NCBI GenBank assembly: GCA_937943575.1
Contig: CALEAV010000003.1
Span: forward strand, 45,684-109,683
DNA from: an uncultured bacterium
GTDB taxonomy: Bacteria; Desulfobacterota; Desulfobaccia; Desulfobaccales; 0-14-0-80-60-11
Direction of reading: 5' to 3'
DNA length: 64,000 nucleotides
A program made the translations under genes and the position numbers. The notes beneath the pieces were generated by a model. The model saw nothing but the letters and a program-made list of their open reading frames with translations, ran no database searches and was not told where the DNA came from. Of the stretch, positions 19,360 to 28,708 are shown in pieces; position 1 is the stretch's first letter; the number at the start of each line of letters is the position of its first letter.

Positions 19360-20169
19360 ATGCTGGTGGTCATGGATGTGGGCAACACCAACACGGTCAT
19401 CGGCGTGTACGACCAGGACCGGCTGGTGAGCCATTGGCGGATCCGCACGGAGAAGGATGCCACGGTGGATGAGCTGGGCATCCTCATGCGCAATCTCTTT
19501 CAGGCCCAGGGCCTGAGCCTGGAGGCGGGGACCGACCTCATCATCTCCTGCGTGGTGCCGCCCATGATGAACGCCCTGGAGGGCTTTGCCCAGCGCTATC
19601 TCGGGGTGCGGCCCCTGTGGGTGGGCCCGGGGATCAAAACCGGCATGCCCATCCACTACGACAACCCCCGGGAGGTGGGCGCGGATCGCATCGTCAACGC
19701 GGTGGCGGCCTATGAGCAGGTGCGGGGTCCGGCCATTGTGGTGGACTTCGGCACCGCCACCACCTTCGACATCATCTCCCGCCAGGGCGAGTATCTGGGG
19801 GGCTGCATCGCCCCGGGGGTGATGATCTCCTGCGAGGCCCTGTTCATGAAGGCCAGCAAGCTGCCCCGGGTGGAGATCTTTGTCAAGCCCAGGAGCATCA
19901 TCGCCAAAGACACCATCAGCTCCATGAACGCCGGCATCATCTACGGCTATGTGGGACTGGTGGACGGCATTGTCAGCCGCATCAAACAGGCCCTGGGGGA
20001 TACCCCCACGGTCATCGCCACCGGGGGCCTGGCCTGCCTCATCGCCAGCGAGACCCACAGCATTGACCGGGTGGATGAGTTCCTCACCCTGAAGGGCCTG
20101 AAGATCATCTATGAACGCAACCGACCCCGGCGGGAGGAGCGGGAGCGGGGGAGCCATGAGCGCGCCTGA
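19360..20169 (+). CDS. coaX: Type III pantothenate kinase
   Basis: [17 protein letters not shown]...[11 protein letters not shown]...[11 protein letters not shown]...GCIAPG. Confidence 0.95.
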   Translation: MLVVMDVGNTNTVIGVYDQDRLVSHWRIRTEKDATVDELGILMRNLFQAQGLSLEAGTDLIISCVVPPMMNALEGFAQRYLGVRPLWVGPGIKTGMPIHYDNPREVGADRIVNAVAAYEQVRGPAIVVDFGTATTFDIISRQGEYLGGCIAPGVMISCEALFMKASKLPRVEIFVKPRSIIAKDTISSMNAGIIYGYVGLVDGIVSRIKQALGDTPTVIATGGLACLIASETHSIDRVDEFLTLKGLKIIYERNRPRREERERGSHERA

Positions 20170-20890
20170 GGAGGGCATCGGCCGGCGGTATCTGAGGGAG
20201 ACCCGCTACACCCGGGCGGGGCTGGGGGAGCGGGGGCGGCCTTATCCCCGGGGCGAGCCCTACAAAATGTACCCGGCCGCCAGCCAGCGGGTGAAGCTCA
20301 ACCCCCAGGCCGGCCGGCGGCCCCTGGATCTATGGGACTGCCTGCAGCGCCGCCGGTCCCTGCGCCAATACCGGGAGCGGCCCCTCACCCAGGAGGAGCT
20401 GGCGGCCTTGTTGTGGGCCACCCAGGGCATCAGCCTGGCGGTCCGCAATTTCCTCTTCCGCACCGCCCCCTCCGCCGGGGCCCTCTATCCGGTGGAGACG
20501 TATGTGGCGGTGCTCCGGGTGGAGGGCCTGGAGCCCGGGATCTGGCATTTCAACGTGCCGGAGTTTTCCCTGGAGCTGGTGAGCGCCGGCGGCTATGGGC
20601 CCTCCCTGGCGGCGGCCTGCCTCTCCCAGAACTTCATGGCCACCGCCGCAGTGGACTTCATCTGGACGGGGATTTTGAACCGCTGCCAGTGGAAATACCG
20701 GGAGCGGGCCATCCGCTATCTCTTCCTGGATGCCGGGCATATCTGCCAGAACCTGATGCTGGCCGCCACCGCCCTGGGGCTGGGCTGCTGCCCGGTGGGG
20801 GCCTTCTTCGATGAGGAGGTGGAGCGCCTCCTGGGGGTGGACGGCGAGGAGGAGGCGGCCCTGTATCTGGCGGCGGTGGGGCCGCTATAA
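20156..20890 (+). CDS. SagB/ThcOx-type nitroreductase-family oxidoreductase
   Basis: [31 protein letters not shown]...[16 protein letters not shown]...[24 protein letters not shown]. Confidence 0.85.
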   Translation: MSAPEEGIGRRYLRETRYTRAGLGERGRPYPRGEPYKMYPAASQRVKLNPQAGRRPLDLWDCLQRRRSLRQYRERPLTQEELAALLWATQGISLAVRNFLFRTAPSAGALYPVETYVAVLRVEGLEPGIWHFNVPEFSLELVSAGGYGPSLAAACLSQNFMATAAVDFIWTGILNRCQWKYRERAIRYLFLDAGHICQNLMLAATALGLGCCPVGAFFDEEVERLLGVDGEEEAALYLAAVGPL

Positions 20891-20955
20891 ACCCCTGCCC
20901 GGGAGTCGACGGCCCCCGGGGCCCGCACGCGGCCAAACCTGCAAAGGAGCTGACA

Positions 20956-21372
20956 ATGCGGAGATGTGCAACTTTGCTGATAGGCGCCTTGCTGCTCCTG
21001 GCCGGCCCGGCTCTGGCCCAAGCGCCTGCCGCCACGGCGGACAAGGTGAAGGCGGCCCAGGAGCGGGCGGCCCAGGATTATATCCGGCATGGCCTCATCC
21101 TGGCCACGGAAAACCGCCATGAGAGCGCCGCCGGCTCCTTCCGCAAGGCCATCGAGCTGGACCCCGGCAATGCCGAGGCCCACAGCCTGCTGGGGAGCAC
21201 GCTGGCCAAGCTGGGGAAGGACGCAGAGGCCGAGGCGGCCCTGCGCCAGGCGGTGACCCTCAGGCCCGACTATGCCGAGGGCTGGCACTACCTGGGAATC
21301 TTTCTGGAGGAGAAGGGAAGAAAAGGGGAGGCCGAGGAGGCCTTTGCCAAGGCCCGCCGGGCCCGCCGGTGA
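20956..21372 (+). CDS. Exported TPR-repeat protein
   Basis: Signal peptide; TPR motifs AAGSFRKAIELDPGNAEAHSLLGSTLAKLGKDAEAEAALRQAVTLRPDYAEGWHYLG. Confidence 0.8.
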   Translation: MRRCATLLIGALLLLAGPALAQAPAATADKVKAAQERAAQDYIRHGLILATENRHESAAGSFRKAIELDPGNAEAHSLLGSTLAKLGKDAEAEAALRQAVTLRPDYAEGWHYLGIFLEEKGRKGEAEEAFAKARRARR

Positions 21373-21421
21373 GTAACGCCGTGCGGGGCGTTGCCGGAAG
21401 GAAGGCCGACGGCAATCCCCA

Positions 21422-21530
21422 GCTCCGGTCCCAGGGTGCGGGCCTGACCGGTGAAAGCCGCATCCCGGGGGGGTGTTTTGGTGGGGTCAAACCGGCTCCG
21501 GTCCCGGGAAGAGGGCCTGACCGGTGAGAG
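21422..21530. repeat. Two-copy direct repeat with 73 bp unit
   Basis: gctCCGGTCccagggtgcgggcctGACCGGtgaaag (21422) and gctCCGGTCccgggaagagggcctGACCGGtgagag (21495); each a CCGGTC/GACCGG hairpin. Confidence 0.7.
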
Positions 21531-21877
21531 GAGGGGATTCCCTATGGCCTCCCCCTGCGTTCCCCCTCCCGGAAAAGGTGGGCACCCGGAAGGATGATGG
21601 CAGGGAAGCAGGAAGGCCCGCCTCCCGTCCCATAAAAGGCCCCCCCTTCCCGAGAGGGCTGTCCTCCAGCATAGGGCCGTCCCCCCTCCCATAAAGTGCC
21701 GCCCCTCTCCCTACCTGAAGGGTCGCCTCCCTCTCCGACCCCCGGCCCCTTCCCCCCACCTCCTGGCATCAGCCATCGGCTCGGTTGCTCCCGGCGGGTC
21801 GAGTGCCCGGATTGGCGGCGGGTGAACCTTCCCTCCTGACCCCTGTCGGTGGGGCTAAAGCCTGCTTTTGCGGGAGG

Positions 21878-22291
21878 TCAGAGGCTGACGACCACAACAA
21901 ACCGGTTTTTGTGGTCCTCGGTGCGAAAATAGACCAGGCTGTCGATCTGGGGGAGGGAGCGGGCCAAGGCCGCCGGCACCGTGGCCGATAAAGTGGCGGG
22001 ATAGCCGTTGCACCCGGAGTGGTGGAAGGGCGGGGCGTCATCCTCAAACACCAGGCGCAGACGGGTTCCCCGGTCCTCCAGGCTGATGCTGATGGAGCCG
22101 GGCCTATTGGGACCGTAGGCTTCCTCCACCAGGTACAGGAAGATGCTGGCGGCCGCCTGCTCCAGATGCTGTTCCTGGGCGGGCGGCAGCTGGTGCTCCC
22201 GGCTCCAGCGGCGGATATGTCCCCGCAGAAGCTCCAGATTCTCCGGACGGGTGCTCAGCACCAGGCGGGAATTGCGGTTGGCGGCGGCCAC
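21878..22291 (-). CDS. RsbW-like anti-sigma/HATPase-type regulatory protein (divergent)
   Basis: MAAANRNSRLVLSTRPENLELLRGHIRRWSREHQLPPAQEQHLEQAAASIFLYLVEEAYG...LRLVFEDDAPPFHHSG. Confidence 0.5.
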   Translation of the reverse strand: MAAANRNSRLVLSTRPENLELLRGHIRRWSREHQLPPAQEQHLEQAAASIFLYLVEEAYGPNRPGSISISLEDRGTRLRLVFEDDAPPFHHSGCNGYPATLSATVPAALARSLPQIDSLVYFRTEDHKNRFVVVVSL

Positions 22292-22400
22292 GGCTCTGTT
22301 TCCTCAATCTCTGCTTCGGCTTCAATCTCCAATAACTTTAGACTGCGTTGGCGGCCGGCCTGCAAAGGTGCTCCTGCCGGAGCCGAAGCCGCCTGGGAGA

Positions 22401-22982
22401 CTAGCCTTCTCCCCGGAGCCTGCCTTTCCTGGCATCCTCCGGGTCGCCGCCACCTCGGGGGGCAAACCGGTCCCGTTCGCTGAAAATGCAGCCGCAGTAG
22501 GCCTGCCGGTAGAGCCCCAGGGCCCGGCTCTCCGCCACTCCGGCCGTCCAGCCCTCCCGGAAGTCCTGGTAATAAAAGTCCACGCCCACCTCCCGGGCCG
22601 CCTGCTCCCCCAGCTCCCGGACAAGCTCATGCTTCTGATATCTGCTGTAGAGCAGGGTGGAGGTGAAGGCCGCAAACCCGCCCCCCCGGGCCACCCGGGC
22701 CGCCTGCCTGAGGCGCAGATAATAGCACAGCCGGCAGCGCTCCGCCTCCCGGAAGGCCACCATCCTGAGCCACCCCTCCAGATCGTAGCTGCGGTGCCAG
22801 ATCACCGGCAGGCCGGCGTGGCGGGCGAAGTCCTCCAGGGCCTGTAGTCGCCGGGCAAACTCCTGATAGGGCTGGATGTTGGGGTTGAAGAACAACCCCC
22901 GCACCTCATGCCCCGCCTCCCGGAGCACCCGCACCGGATACACTGCACACGGCCCACAGCAGATATGCAGGAGAAGTCTCAT
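22401..22982 (-). CDS. queH: Epoxyqueuosine reductase QueH
   Basis: MRLLLHICCGPCAVYPVRVLREAGHEVRGLFFNPNIQPYQEF...ERCRLCYYLRL...YCGCIFSE. Confidence 0.9.
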   Translation of the reverse strand: MRLLLHICCGPCAVYPVRVLREAGHEVRGLFFNPNIQPYQEFARRLQALEDFARHAGLPVIWHRSYDLEGWLRMVAFREAERCRLCYYLRLRQAARVARGGGFAAFTSTLLYSRYQKHELVRELGEQAAREVGVDFYYQDFREGWTAGVAESRALGLYRQAYCGCIFSERDRFAPRGGGDPEDARKGRLRGEG

Positions 22983-23170
22983 GGCCGGATGAGATGGGGA
23001 GGGGGCTTAGGGCCACATGCCCTTACCCTTCCCCACAGCCCCTCCCCCAATCCCTTATGGGGAGTGATCCCCGCTGTTAGGGCGGGCTTTCTGCCCGTAC
23101 CAGGAAGCGGGTTGGGAGGGGGGAGTGGGGGAAGGCAGGGGCCTTAGGTCCCTGGCCCTCCCCCCACTTC

Positions 23171-24043
<873 letters not shown>

Positions 24044-24097
24044 GAGATTCCTTTCCGACGCATGAAAATGACCGCTTCACAAGGTAGGCCCGTGAGC

Positions 24098-24286
24098 CTA
24101 CTTTTCGGCCAGATAGGCCTGGATGGACAGAAACGGCGCGATGCGGCTCATCTTTTCCACGATGCGGGCCCGCTGGGACTCATCCCTGGCGGCGTGGTAC
24201 ATGGCCCGCAACTTTTTGAGCTTCGCCCGCCGCTCCTGTTTCCGACGGATGGCATTCCGCCGCTTTTTGTCATACACCTTGCCCAT
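24098..24286 (-). CDS. Small basic conserved protein (DUF6800-like)
   Basis: MGKVYDKKRRNAIRRKQERRAKLKKLRAMYHAARDESQRARIVEKMSRIAPFLSIQAYLAEK. Confidence 0.55.
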   Translation of the reverse strand: MGKVYDKKRRNAIRRKQERRAKLKKLRAMYHAARDESQRARIVEKMSRIAPFLSIQAYLAEK

Positions 24287-24328
24287 GTCTCCCCGATCCT
24301 CCCACAAATATCTTCAGATAGCTGTTTC

Positions 24329-25246
24329 TCACAAGTGCGCCAAGAGGCTCGGAGTGGCCTGGCTTAAGCGGAACTCCGCCAGGCGCCTCTCCGCCAGCCG
24401 CACATAGGCCGGGTCGATTTCGTAGCCCACAAAGCGGCGGCCGGCCTTCAGGGCCGCCAGGGCGGTGGTGCCGCTGCCCATGAAGGGGTCCAGCACCACC
24501 TCGCCCGCGTAAGTATAAAGCTGGATGAGCCGATAGGGAAGCTCCACCGGGAAGGGCGCCGGATGCCCCACCCGCCGGGCGGACTCCGCCGGAAAGCTCC
24601 ACACACTCCGGGTGAACTCCAGGAACTCCTCCCGGGTGATGGTGCTCTCCCGCTCCTTGGGTTTGGGCCGGGAAAAGGTGCCCTTGGAGAACACCAGAAT
24701 GTATTCGTGCACGTCCCGGAGGGTGGGATTGGCGGCAGACCGCCAGCTCCCCCAGGCGGTGGAAGCTGCAGCAGAGGCGCCTTTGTCCCAGATGATCTCC
24801 CCCCGCATCAGGAAGCCCAACTCCATCATGTCATTGATGATATGGGCGTGCAGGGGGATATAGGGCTTGCGCCCCAGGTTGGCCACATTGATGCAGGCCC
24901 GCCCCCCGGGAACCAGCACCCGGTGCACCTCGGCCCAGACTCTTCTCAGGAAGGCCAGATATTCCTCCAGGCTCAGGTCCGCATCGTATTCCTTCCCCAC
25001 GTTGTAGGGGGGCGAGGTGACCATGAGGTGCACCGAGCACTCCGGCAACTCCGTCATCGCCTCGGCTGAGCGGGCCACCACCTGACCCAACACCGCCGAC
25101 GGCACCGTATTCTCGCAATACTCCGGGCTGCCACCGCTTCCGACGCCCTCATACAGACGGCTGCCATAAAAAGCCCGGGCATCATGGCTCACCCGCCCCG
25201 GCGTCCCGAAGGCGCTGGTCCTGGTGGTTTTGCGCTTGAATTTCAT
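24329..25246 (-). CDS. Site-specific DNA methyltransferase (N6-adenine/N4-cytosine family)
   Basis: VHLMVTSPPYNVGKEYD (TSPPY motif IV) and VVLDPFMGSGTTALAALKAGRRFVGYEID (FxGxG motif I). Confidence 0.9.
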   Translation of the reverse strand: MKFKRKTTRTSAFGTPGRVSHDARAFYGSRLYEGVGSGGSPEYCENTVPSAVLGQVVARSAEAMTELPECSVHLMVTSPPYNVGKEYDADLSLEEYLAFLRRVWAEVHRVLVPGGRACINVANLGRKPYIPLHAHIINDMMELGFLMRGEIIWDKGASAAASTAWGSWRSAANPTLRDVHEYILVFSKGTFSRPKPKERESTITREEFLEFTRSVWSFPAESARRVGHPAPFPVELPYRLIQLYTYAGEVVLDPFMGSGTTALAALKAGRRFVGYEIDPAYVRLAERRLAEFRLSQATPSLLAHL

Positions 25247-25253
25247 AACCTTT

Positions 25254-25385
25254 TTGAGGGGAGGGCCGGGGGTGCCTGGCTCCCCCGCCCTCCCCTCAAA
25301 CTCCCCTCCCATCCCCCCGATATGGGATTGGGGGAGGGAGTTTGAGGGAGGGGGTAAAGGTCTTCGACCCTTAGCCCCCTCCCTC
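25254..25385. repeat. Triple-hairpin G/C-rich intergenic element (copy B)
   Basis: Three adjacent hairpins: TTGAGGGGAGGGC...GCCCTCCCCTCAA; AACTCCCCTCCC...GGGAGGGAGTTT; GAGGGAGGGGG...CCCCCTCCCTC. Confidence 0.8.
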
Positions 25386-25391
25386 AAGCCC

Positions 25392-25823
25392 CTACTGCTT
25401 GCTTCTTGCCCACGGGGGGACGCCCTGGGCGTCCCAGAGGTTCAGGGTTTTGTCGCCTTTCTTGATGTAGTTGGGGATGATCACCGGCTGGCCGCTCATG
25501 GTGATGCGGGAGCCTTTGACTTCGATTTTATCCTCCTGGGCCAGCGGAAAGTTCTGGGCCTTGAAGTAATCCTCCGGTCCCAGATAGACGGCCACGGTTT
25601 CCTTGTGGGTCTTCAGGTCCAGGGTGAGGCGGTTGGCCACCCCCTCCAGAGGGGAGGCGGCGGTGTGGAGTTTGGCCACTTCCCCCGTCAGGACCTCCAC
25701 CGTCTTGGGGTCATAGAGGCCACCCATCCCCATGCCTTGGCCGCCCTGGCCCTGGGCCAGGACAAGGCCCGCGGCGGCCAGCAGCGCCAGCAAAAGGCCG
25801 GCAGACCAGAAAAGTTTCTTCAT
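25392..25823 (-). CDS. Exported OB-fold-like hypothetical protein (paralog 1)
   Basis: MKKLFWSAGLLLALLAAAGLVLAQ...LYDPKTVEVLTGEVAKLH...VYLGPEDYFKAQNFPLAQEDKIEVKGSRITM...LNLWDAQGVPPW. Confidence 0.65.
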   Translation of the reverse strand: MKKLFWSAGLLLALLAAAGLVLAQGQGGQGMGMGGLYDPKTVEVLTGEVAKLHTAASPLEGVANRLTLDLKTHKETVAVYLGPEDYFKAQNFPLAQEDKIEVKGSRITMSGQPVIIPNYIKKGDKTLNLWDAQGVPPWARSKQ

Positions 25824-25861
25824 GGGATTCTCCTTTCTCAACGGTCCGGACCGGGCGGACC

Positions 25862-26278
25862 TCAGGGGGCCGGCGGCCGGCGGCTCCAGAGGGGCATGCC
25901 CTGCTCATCCCGGAGCCTGAGGCTTAGGCCGTTTTTTGTCACCACCGCGGCCAGAAGCAGGGGCCGGCCGTCCACCACCAGGCGGGAGCCGGTGACCTCC
26001 AGGCGGTCCAGCCCGGCCACCTTGAAGCCCTGGGCCTCCAGAAACCAGGAGGGGGCCAGCCAGACGGTGAGGGTCTCCTTGTCGGTGGCCAGCTGCACCG
26101 TCACCATCTGGGGGATGGGGCCCGGCGCCACCGGGGTGACGGAAACCACCAGGCCCCGGTGGGTCTGGACCGTGGCCGGGTTGTAATCGAAGGGGCTTTT
26201 CACCGCCTCCTGGGCGCCGGCTGCCACCGCCAGCGCCAGCACCAGGAGCAGGGCCCTAGGCCACTTCAGCCCTACCAT
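25862..26278 (-). CDS. Exported OB-fold-like hypothetical protein (paralog 2)
   Basis: Signal peptide; FDYNPATVQTHRGLVVSVT...VWLAPSWFLEAQGFKVAGLDRLEVTGSRLVV...LRLRDEQGMPLW; aligns with the 25392 protein. Confidence 0.65.
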   Translation of the reverse strand: MVGLKWPRALLLVLALAVAAGAQEAVKSPFDYNPATVQTHRGLVVSVTPVAPGPIPQMVTVQLATDKETLTVWLAPSWFLEAQGFKVAGLDRLEVTGSRLVVDGRPLLLAAVVTKNGLSLRLRDEQGMPLWSRRPPAP

Positions 26279-26691
26279 ACATAAATCTCCACCCGGGGGT
26301 TGGCGGCCTTGAGACGGGAGATGAACTCCTCCCGATCCTCTATGAAAGCAAACAGCAGCAATCTTCCCTGGCGATACCGCAATCTCAAAAACCCGGGATA
26401 AAAAGTGGTTCCTGAGAGGGAGATAATCTCCCCGGGATCGAGAATGACCGTTTTCACCGGGCTTCTGGCCTCCAGGCGGCCCTCGGCCTGCCAGCAGAGC
26501 TCATGCGGGATACAGAGATAGAGATACACGGCGTATCCGAGAAAGCCGATCTGCAACAGGCCGAGGGGCACAAAAACCCGGCCGGAGAGCATCAGCCACC
26601 CCATCAGCGCCGCCAGAATCCCCATGAGGCCGATGAGAAGGTAAATCATCCTCCGGGCCCAGGGTTTTAAGGGATAGCATCGGGTCTCCAT
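26272..26691 (-). CDS. Small membrane protein, two TM segments plus PH-like C-terminal region
   Basis: MIYLLIGLMGILAALMGWLMLSGRVFVPLGLLQIGFLGYAVYLYL followed by a soluble tail. Confidence 0.55.
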   Translation of the reverse strand: METRCYPLKPWARRMIYLLIGLMGILAALMGWLMLSGRVFVPLGLLQIGFLGYAVYLYLCIPHELCWQAEGRLEARSPVKTVILDPGEIISLSGTTFYPGFLRLRYRQGRLLLFAFIEDREEFISRLKAANPRVEIYVW

Positions 26692-26725
26692 CCTGCCGTA
26701 CCCGACCCGCCCCGAGGCCCTGACC

Positions 26726-27886
26726 TCACTGCACCAGGGCGGCCACCTTTTTGGCCGCGTCCTGCATGTCCGTGGCCACGGTGAAAGTGAGGCCGCTTTC
26801 CTTCAGCAGCCGGCGGCCCTCCTCCACGTTGGTGCCCTCCAGTCGGATGATGATGGGCACTTTGACGTCCACTTCCCTCACCGCCTGGATGACGCCCTCC
26901 GCCAGGCGGTCGCAGCGCAGGATGCCGCCGAAGATGTTGATGAGCACCCCCTTCACCCGGGGGTCGGAGAGGATGATGCGGAAGCCGTTGGCCACCATCT
27001 CCGCCGAGGCACCCCCGCCCACGTCCAGGAAGTTGGCGGGCTCGGCCCCCGCCGCCTTGATGAGGTCCATGGTGGCCATGGCCAGCCCGGCGCCGTTCAC
27101 CATGGCCCCCACATTGCCGGAGAGCCGGATATAGTTGAGATGGTGCTTGCGGGCCTCAAACTCCAGGGGATCCATTTCCGCCGGGTCCTCCAGGGCCGCC
27201 AGGTCGTGGTGCCGGAAGAGGCCGTTGTCATCCAGGTTGATTTTGGCGTCCAGCGCCAGCATCTCCCCGCCTTTGGTGATCACCAGGGGGTTGATCTCCG
27301 CCAGGGAGCAGTCCAGGCTGACAAACATCTTGTAGAGATTGTTGATGAAGCCGGTGGCCGCCTTCATGGCCTCCGGGGGCAGGCCCACCCCGAAGGCCAG
27401 ATTGCGCACCTGATAGGGCATCAGCCCCACCGCCGGGTCCACCGCCTCCTTGATGATGGCTTCGGGGTCTCTGGCCGCCACCTCCTCGATCTCCATGCCG
27501 CCGGCGGCGCTCATCATGATCACCGGCCGCATGAGGCTGCGGTCCACCACGATGCCGAGGTAGAGCTCCTGGGCAATCTCCTGGGCCTGCTCCACCAGGA
27601 CCTTTTGCACCAGGCGGCCCTCGGGCCCGGTCTGGGGGGTCACCAGGGTCATGCCCAGAATCTGCCCGGCCACCACCTCCACTTCCTCCGGGGTGGCCGC
27701 GGTCCTGATGCCACCCCCCTTGCCCCGGCCGCCGGCATGAATCTGGGCCTTGACCACAAAGGGGCCGGACTCCAGGCCCTCCGCCACCTGCCGGGCCTCC
27801 TCCGGGGTCTCCGCCACTCCCCCCGCCGGCACCGGCACCCCAAACTTGGCCAACAACTCCTTCCCCTGATACTCATGAATCTTCAT
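26726..27886 (-). CDS. sucC: Succinate-CoA ligase (ADP-forming) beta subunit
   Basis: MKIHEYQGKELLAKFGVPVPAGGVAETPEEA...VVKAQIHAGGRGKGGG...NFLDVGGGASAEMV...INIFGGILRCD. Confidence 0.95.
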   Translation of the reverse strand: MKIHEYQGKELLAKFGVPVPAGGVAETPEEARQVAEGLESGPFVVKAQIHAGGRGKGGGIRTAATPEEVEVVAGQILGMTLVTPQTGPEGRLVQKVLVEQAQEIAQELYLGIVVDRSLMRPVIMMSAAGGMEIEEVAARDPEAIIKEAVDPAVGLMPYQVRNLAFGVGLPPEAMKAATGFINNLYKMFVSLDCSLAEINPLVITKGGEMLALDAKINLDDNGLFRHHDLAALEDPAEMDPLEFEARKHHLNYIRLSGNVGAMVNGAGLAMATMDLIKAAGAEPANFLDVGGGASAEMVANGFRIILSDPRVKGVLINIFGGILRCDRLAEGVIQAVREVDVKVPIIIRLEGTNVEEGRRLLKESGLTFTVATDMQDAAKKVAALVQ

Positions 27887-27911
27887 AAGCGTCCCTTTCT
27901 GGCCTGGTTTC

Positions 27912-28027
27912 GGGGGAGGGGCCAGGGGCCGACGGCCCCCGACCCCTCCCCCAACCCCTTATAGGGGGTGGGGAGGGGAGCCTGAGGGGAGGGCGGGGGA
28001 GCCACTGCTCCCCCGGCCCTCCCCTCA
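27912..28027. repeat. Triple-hairpin G/C-rich intergenic element (copy C)
   Basis: GGGGGAGGGGCCAGGGGCCgacGGCCCCCGACCCCTCCCCC; CCCCTCCCCCAACCCCTTATAGGGGGTGGGGAGGGG; CTGAGGGGAGGGCGGGGGAGccactgCTCCCCCGGCCCTCCCCTCAG. Confidence 0.85.
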
Positions 28028-28033
28028 GCTCTC

Positions 28034-28708
28034 CTAAAAATATCCCATGGCCCGGAGGCGTTTCATGATTTCTTCTTTGTTTTGGTCCCGGCCGGCCCGT
28101 TCTGCACCATTGGGGGTGCCCATTTTGGTGCAGGGCGCGCAGCCCAGGCTGCGGTAGCCTTTGTGGTAGAGGCTGCAGTAGGGCACGTTGCGGCTGCGGA
28201 TGTAGGACCAGATATCCAGTTCGGTGAAGTGCAGGATGGGCTGCACCCGGGTATGGGGCGGGGTGTCGTAGGGTTCGAAGTAGTCCACTTTGGCCCGCTC
28301 GGGTTGCTCGTCCCACCTGAGGCCGGTGATGAGGGCCTCCCAGCCGTATTTGCGCAAGGATTCGGCGATGACCCGGGCCTTGAGCTGGAAGCAGCACTCG
28401 GCCTTATCTTTGGCGATCTCGAGGGTTTTGAGGGCCTCTTCGTTTCTTTCGATGCGCAGGTCCAGGTGCCATTCCCGGGCCAGGCGGTCCCGGAATTCGT
28501 AGATTTCCGGGAATTTCACCGAGGTGTCGATGTTGAGGACCGGGATGGGGACCTCGCCGCCGCACAGGGTTCTCAAAAGGTGCAGAGTGGTGGTGGAGTC
28601 CTTGCCGCCGGTCCAGGCCAGGGCGATTTTACCGGGGAAGCGCTCCAGGGCTTCCTTGAGCACCGCCTGGCTTTTGGCCACTTTCTCATCCAGGGTTTTT
28701 AGGGTCAT
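28034..28708 (-). CDS. PAPS-reductase-family (CysH/CysD-like) PP-loop protein with Fe-S Cys motif
   Basis: IALAWTGGKDSTTTLHLLR (PP-loop), ECCFQ and GCAPCT (CC...CxxC); lacks a C-terminal ECGxH motif. Confidence 0.8.
   Translation of the reverse strand: MTLKTLDEKVAKSQAVLKEALERFPGKIALAWTGGKDSTTTLHLLRTLCGGEVPIPVLNIDTSVKFPEIYEFRDRLAREWHLDLRIERNEEALKTLEIAKDKAECCFQLKARVIAESLRKYGWEALITGLRWDEQPERAKVDYFEPYDTPPHTRVQPILHFTELDIWSYIRSRNVPYCSLYHKGYRSLGCAPCTKMGTPNGAERAGRDQNKEEIMKRLRAMGYF

Noticed and set aside
21288-21769. Overlapping minus-strand ORFs (75-134 aa)
   Set aside because: Fall in a repetitive GC-rich tract, G/P/R-rich, no coherent protein features.
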